This document shows, piece by piece, positions 43,501-46,411 of a stretch of 46,411 nucleotides of DNA. Under the pieces are notes generated by a model. It ran no database searches. It had not been told where the DNA came from and saw only the letters and a list, made by a program, of their open reading frames with translations. Positions within the stretch are counted from its first letter, which is position 1, and every line of letters begins with the position of its first letter. This DNA is from Neolentinus lepideus HHB14362 ss-1 (Eukaryota > Basidiomycota > Agaricomycetes > Gloeophyllales > Gloeophyllaceae), in assembly GCA_001632425.1 (NCBI GenBank), contig KV425683.1, positions 1,159-47,569 of the forward strand, given 5' to 3'. Both the position numbers and the translations under genes were made by a program.

Positions 43501-44145
43501 GCCAAGCACTCACTGGACAAGGTGCAGGCTTGAGTCCACCTGGATCACAGCATGTGACTCAGTGGGTATGGTCAATATCAATGTCTAGCAGTGGCTGTTG
43601 GAGGCTGGTGTGATTGGGTGGAAATGCGGTGAGGATCCGTGGGAGTCTGGGAGGGATGGCTGTTGTGGCTTTGCAGCGTATCCATGGTTGATGAGGGTGT
43701 GTGATAACCAAATCTGAAATTGTCCCTAATGTCATCGGGCAGCTGCTCACACTCAAAGTCCAAAGCCAGACATCGAAATGAACCACTTCATATAATAGAA
43801 CTGTACCCACACCTGTCCACCTGTCCAGTTTCATCTGTCAGACACTTGGCTGCCAAGGGACAAGCACTCACTGGATAAGGTGCGGGCATGAATCAATGTT
43901 GATCATGGCACGTTATTCAATGGGTACCTTAAATATCAATGTCTGGCAGTTGCTGTTGGAGGCTGGCAGGATTGGGTGGAAATGCCATGCGGATTGGGAG
44001 GGGTCTGGCTGTGGTGGCTGTGCAATGTATGCCGTGTTGGTGAGGGTTTGTGATAATGGGATCTGGAGTTGTCCCCAAAGCCATTGGGCTGCTGCTCACA
44101 CTCAAAGTCAAAAGCCAGATATTGAAATGAACGGCTTTATATAAT
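43499..44145. repeat. tandem duplication of about 300 bp, offset about 358 bp
   Basis: 43501-43805 and 43859-44145 share 'caagcactcactgga', 'aatatcaatgtct', 'gctgttggaggctgg', 'ttgggtggaaatgc' and 'ctgctcacactcaaagtc'. The unit head (GGTGCTAGAGGGC then GGCTTGAGTCC) resembles Pol III A and B boxes, so a tRNA-SINE ancestry is possible. Non-coding. Confidence 0.6.
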
Positions 44146-44706
44146 CATTGGAATTCTACTTTGTAAATTCATCTTTCATAGTCAAGGTTACATGTACGAC
44201 TGTGCACACATGTGCTCATACCCATTTTTGTTGCTTTCTGCTTATCATTTTGACATGTCCTGTCATTTTGAGCTACGCACTGTCGCGGCTCCTTTCCGTT
44301 GTACCCAAACAATATCGTACTTATACCGTAGCATAGCTATCTTGTACAGCATCGTGTTTGCAAAGGGACACCCCTGTTTTACTCTTGTACTCATCCTGGC
44401 CAAGTGCACCCATTTTTGCTCACGAAAATCTCACAATAATACCACTGTACCCACACTTGTCCAGTGCTGTTTGGCTGAATAGCACAAGGAGACATACCCA
44501 ATGCATCATGCGAGATCAGGCACTGCATACCAAAGGAAACAGCTCATAATATTCATAGCTGGACTCTGGTGAGTATCATACCAAGACAGATATATGGTAT
44601 GAGGCTAGATCTAGTACTGAACATAGAAGCAAGCCGCTGATGAAGGATGGATTCTGCATGAGATGGGTGGCAATGTATTACATGGCATGAGAATGTATCC
44701 AGCATC

Positions 44707-44736
44707 TGATACGAGAAGGTCTAACTCATTGTATTC
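44707..44736. repeat. possible degenerate 30-bp dyad
   Basis: Left arm TGATACGAG (5 of 9 consensus positions), 12-nt spacer, right arm ATTGTATTC. Confidence 0.35.
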
Positions 44737-44759
44737 TTGGGTAGTTTTGGATGAGTTGC

Positions 44760-45060
44760 TGGGCATGGCATGATGCGAGCAGCATCCAAGATGGCATGGC
44801 ATGGCATGATTCTGATGGCATGTTGATGGCATGGCATGATACCAGCGGCATGTAGTATGGCATGATGGCATGGCATGGCATGGCATGATGGCATGGGTAT
44901 TCATGAGAAAAGGAAAGAATGGCATGATTGGCATGATGCGAATGGCATGTTGATGGCATGGCATGATACCAGCGGCATGTAGTATGGCATGATGGCATGG
45001 CATGGCATGGCATGACGGCATGAAGTGCATGCAAGAATGGCATGGAATACGCAAAGTCGG
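44760..45060. repeat. GGCATG satellite with an 80-bp repeated unit
   Basis: Runs of GGCATG. The block 'ggcatgttgatggcatgg' ... 'ataccagcggcatgtagtat' occurs at about 44817-44895 and again at about 44943-45020, nearly identical. On the minus strand this gives an artefactual Met/Pro/Cys/His-rich ORF. Confidence 0.85.
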
Positions 45061-45065
45061 TCATG

Positions 45066-45218
45066 CCAGGCATGCCATGCACATGCCGTGCATGTTGGCA
45101 TGTTGGCTGCTTTTGGAATGGCATGCCGGTGGATTACCCATTTGGGCGAGTGCATGATCCATATAAGGAAATGGCATGGGGCAGCGAAGGGTTCGCTGCC
45201 GTGTTTATAGTGTTAGGA
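45066..45218. repeat. dispersed 153-bp repeat, copy 2
   Basis: Near-identical to 1-153, with the same hairpin. It lies directly after the GGCATG satellite. Confidence 0.85.
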
Positions 45219-45750
45219 TCCCAATGTTGTCATTGCAGAACTCTACTGTCTGCACAGCCAAAAGCTCTACGTCACTGGACTTAGCACCAGTCCATCATCC
45301 ACAAGCACATGTCCATCCCATACACTTGTCCATTGCTTGTACTAGCTCATGTACCGCTGGACAGACCGCTGATGAGGTAGCATTGGTAGCATGTGGTTTC
45401 TCTTCCCAGAAACATCTGGAGAGCGTGGGAATTACTTTCCATATCTGGATGATCCTTGCCTTGACTCTACATTAGCTCGGTTGGTGACCCACTTTTCCAA
45501 TGCATGCAACTCGGAAGGAAATACGATCAGTCATGACTTGTTCTATTCTCTCTTTTCTCGCAGATACAAGAAACAACTGCCTCAAAGATGACATTATCCA
45601 GGCCCTCTCTGGGAATGTTGTGGTGGGTGCAAGTCTGGATGACCATTTCAAGGAGCATGACAGTGGTGGTTAGGCACAGGTTTATGCAAGGTTATATATA
45701 CAGAGTCACGACAGTGTGGGTCATGACTTTTCGGATGCTCCCTTTCCTCA

Positions 45751-45780
45751 AAATACAACACATGATCACCACTTGTATTT
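45751..45780. repeat. 30-bp dyad in D2
   Basis: Arms AAATACAAC / CTTGTATTT around a TGATCA centre. The corresponding D1 site (about 41890-41920) is nearly unrecognisable. Confidence 0.75.
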
Positions 45781-45843
45781 GCGGTACTATTGTGGCTGCA
45801 ACATTAGTAAGGGTCTAGTGTGGTGGTCAGAATCTCTGGCCTC

Positions 45844-45873
45844 AAATACGATGGAACATTCCTGATTATATTT
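45844..45873. repeat. 30-bp dyad in D2
   Basis: Arms AAATACGAT / ATTATATTT. Confidence 0.65.
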
Positions 45874-46411
45874 GATTGACATGGAATCCGATGCCTGCCT
45901 GTGCCTATGAAGCATCCAGTATAGAGCCCTTTCACATCTTGGCCTCCGCACTGCACTGGGATTCTCAACCCATTCCAGGCTGACGAGATGGGGTACATGG
46001 GACACTGTGAGCACCAGGAAAGGAGAACTGGATCTCATAATTAGAGAAGAGGCTCTACGGGGTGAAACAAGCTAGTCACATCTGGAGACCTGCTATGCTC
46101 GAGAGCCTGGCTGGATACATTGCAGTGGCTGGACCTGGCTGTGAGCTCTACTCAAAGGCTTATACCTACAGGGAGTGTGGTCTGACACCTCTTCTCTGCA
46201 GCATTGTCATCTTTTGGAGTGATCCATGGTCCACATTGGCTGTACCACAGATGCGAGTATACAGACTGTGGGAGTCCTTGTTACTGACACTGAGAGAGTT
46301 GTGGATTTGATGGAGGACCAGAGGGGTCAGTGATAGCAGCCTCGAGGAGGATGTCATTGAGGCTGCAGTTGAGTCAAAGGCACCACCGAAATGCAAGGCC
46401 AAGTCCCAACC

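Larger units (their letters stand above)
44570..45300. mobile_element. insertion splitting duplicated block D2
   Basis: D2 is homologous to D1 up to about 44565 and again from about 45310, whereas D1 is continuous (41345-41400). The inserted DNA holds the GGCATG repeats and the 153-bp repeat. The type is unknown; no coding capacity and no clear terminal repeats. Confidence 0.5.
45320..46411 (+). repeat. duplicated block D2, main part
   Basis: Homologous to D1 with small deletions. The tail 46360-46411 matches 42925-42980, so about 280 bp present in D1 is missing here. It contains dyads at 45751-45780 and 45844-45873. No recognised protein. Confidence 0.75.

Noticed and set aside
44611..45155. 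Minus-strand Met/His/Cys/Pro-rich ORFs (repeated CHAMP-like words)
   Set aside because: They are direct translations of the GGCATG satellite in several frames; no codon-level constraint is visible.
1..45218. The 153-bp repeats as LTRs of one 45-kb element
   Set aside because: Copy 2 lies inside a smaller insertion with the satellite, and ordinary host genes lie between the copies; the repeat lacks LTR marks such as TG...CA ends and a polypurine tract.
1..46411. CRISPR array or prokaryotic operon features
   Set aside because: Genes have spliceosomal introns and fungal protein families; the 30-bp dyads are not regularly spaced with spacers, so they are not a CRISPR array.

Overview
The window looks like nuclear DNA of a mushroom-forming basidiomycete (Agaricomycetes). 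Genes are split by many introns of about 50-65 nt with GTGAGT/GTAAGT donors. The Zn2Cys6 regulator, the SRPK-like kinase relic and the zinc-finger/recombinase/RecQ fusion protein resemble families I know from agaricomycete genomes. No organism can be named from the sequence alone.

Positions 1-7 kb are the more GC-rich, host-like part: an apparently intact Zn2Cys6 transcription factor (402-3505, minus), two tRNA-like relics, an unrecognised plus-strand gene (4316-5570) and an unrecognised basic minus-strand gene (5795-6924). From about 7 kb to the end the DNA is AT-richer and full of relics: a GC-rich palindromic transposon remnant, broken exons, an SRPK-type kinase pseudogene and three copies of a Copia-type LTR (11.9-13.2 kb). 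A four-member family of small acidic WCGMC/HWDCVP proteins with a shared promoter follows (14.5-20.7 kb; one apparently intact copy, three broken).

The most interesting part is 20.9-40 kb. A 5.3-kb gene on the minus strand (34700-39998) has seven exons whose phases all join. It encodes one 1656-codon protein with N-terminal zinc fingers, a tyrosine-recombinase-like domain and a complete RecQ-type helicase. It is broken only by one in-frame TGA at a CGA-type arginine position. Directly downstream, in the same orientation, lies the 5' part of a second gene type. Its full-length relative (21747-27367) has a ParB/sulfiredoxin-like N-terminal domain, a long middle region and a lysine-rich CK2-site-rich region. 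Two further copies (28989-31058 and 34254-34433) lack the ParB-like and middle regions at what appears to be the same deletion joint. The unit 'helicase 3' end, spacer, ParB-like gene 5' end' occurs at least twice, so the two genes probably belong to one mobile or subtelomeric repeat unit.

Throughout the window, about 21 copies of a 30-bp imperfect palindrome occur (9-bp arms AAATACAAT/ATTGTATTT, 12-nt spacer). The length is constant although the sequence varies. Nine lie inside introns of the two large genes, close to a donor or acceptor site. The window also has a textbook SINE insertion (target-site duplication and poly-A) into a Copia-like LTR, nested MITE-like palindromes, diverged tandem repeats, a GGCATG satellite, and a 153-bp repeat at both window ends, 45 kb apart.
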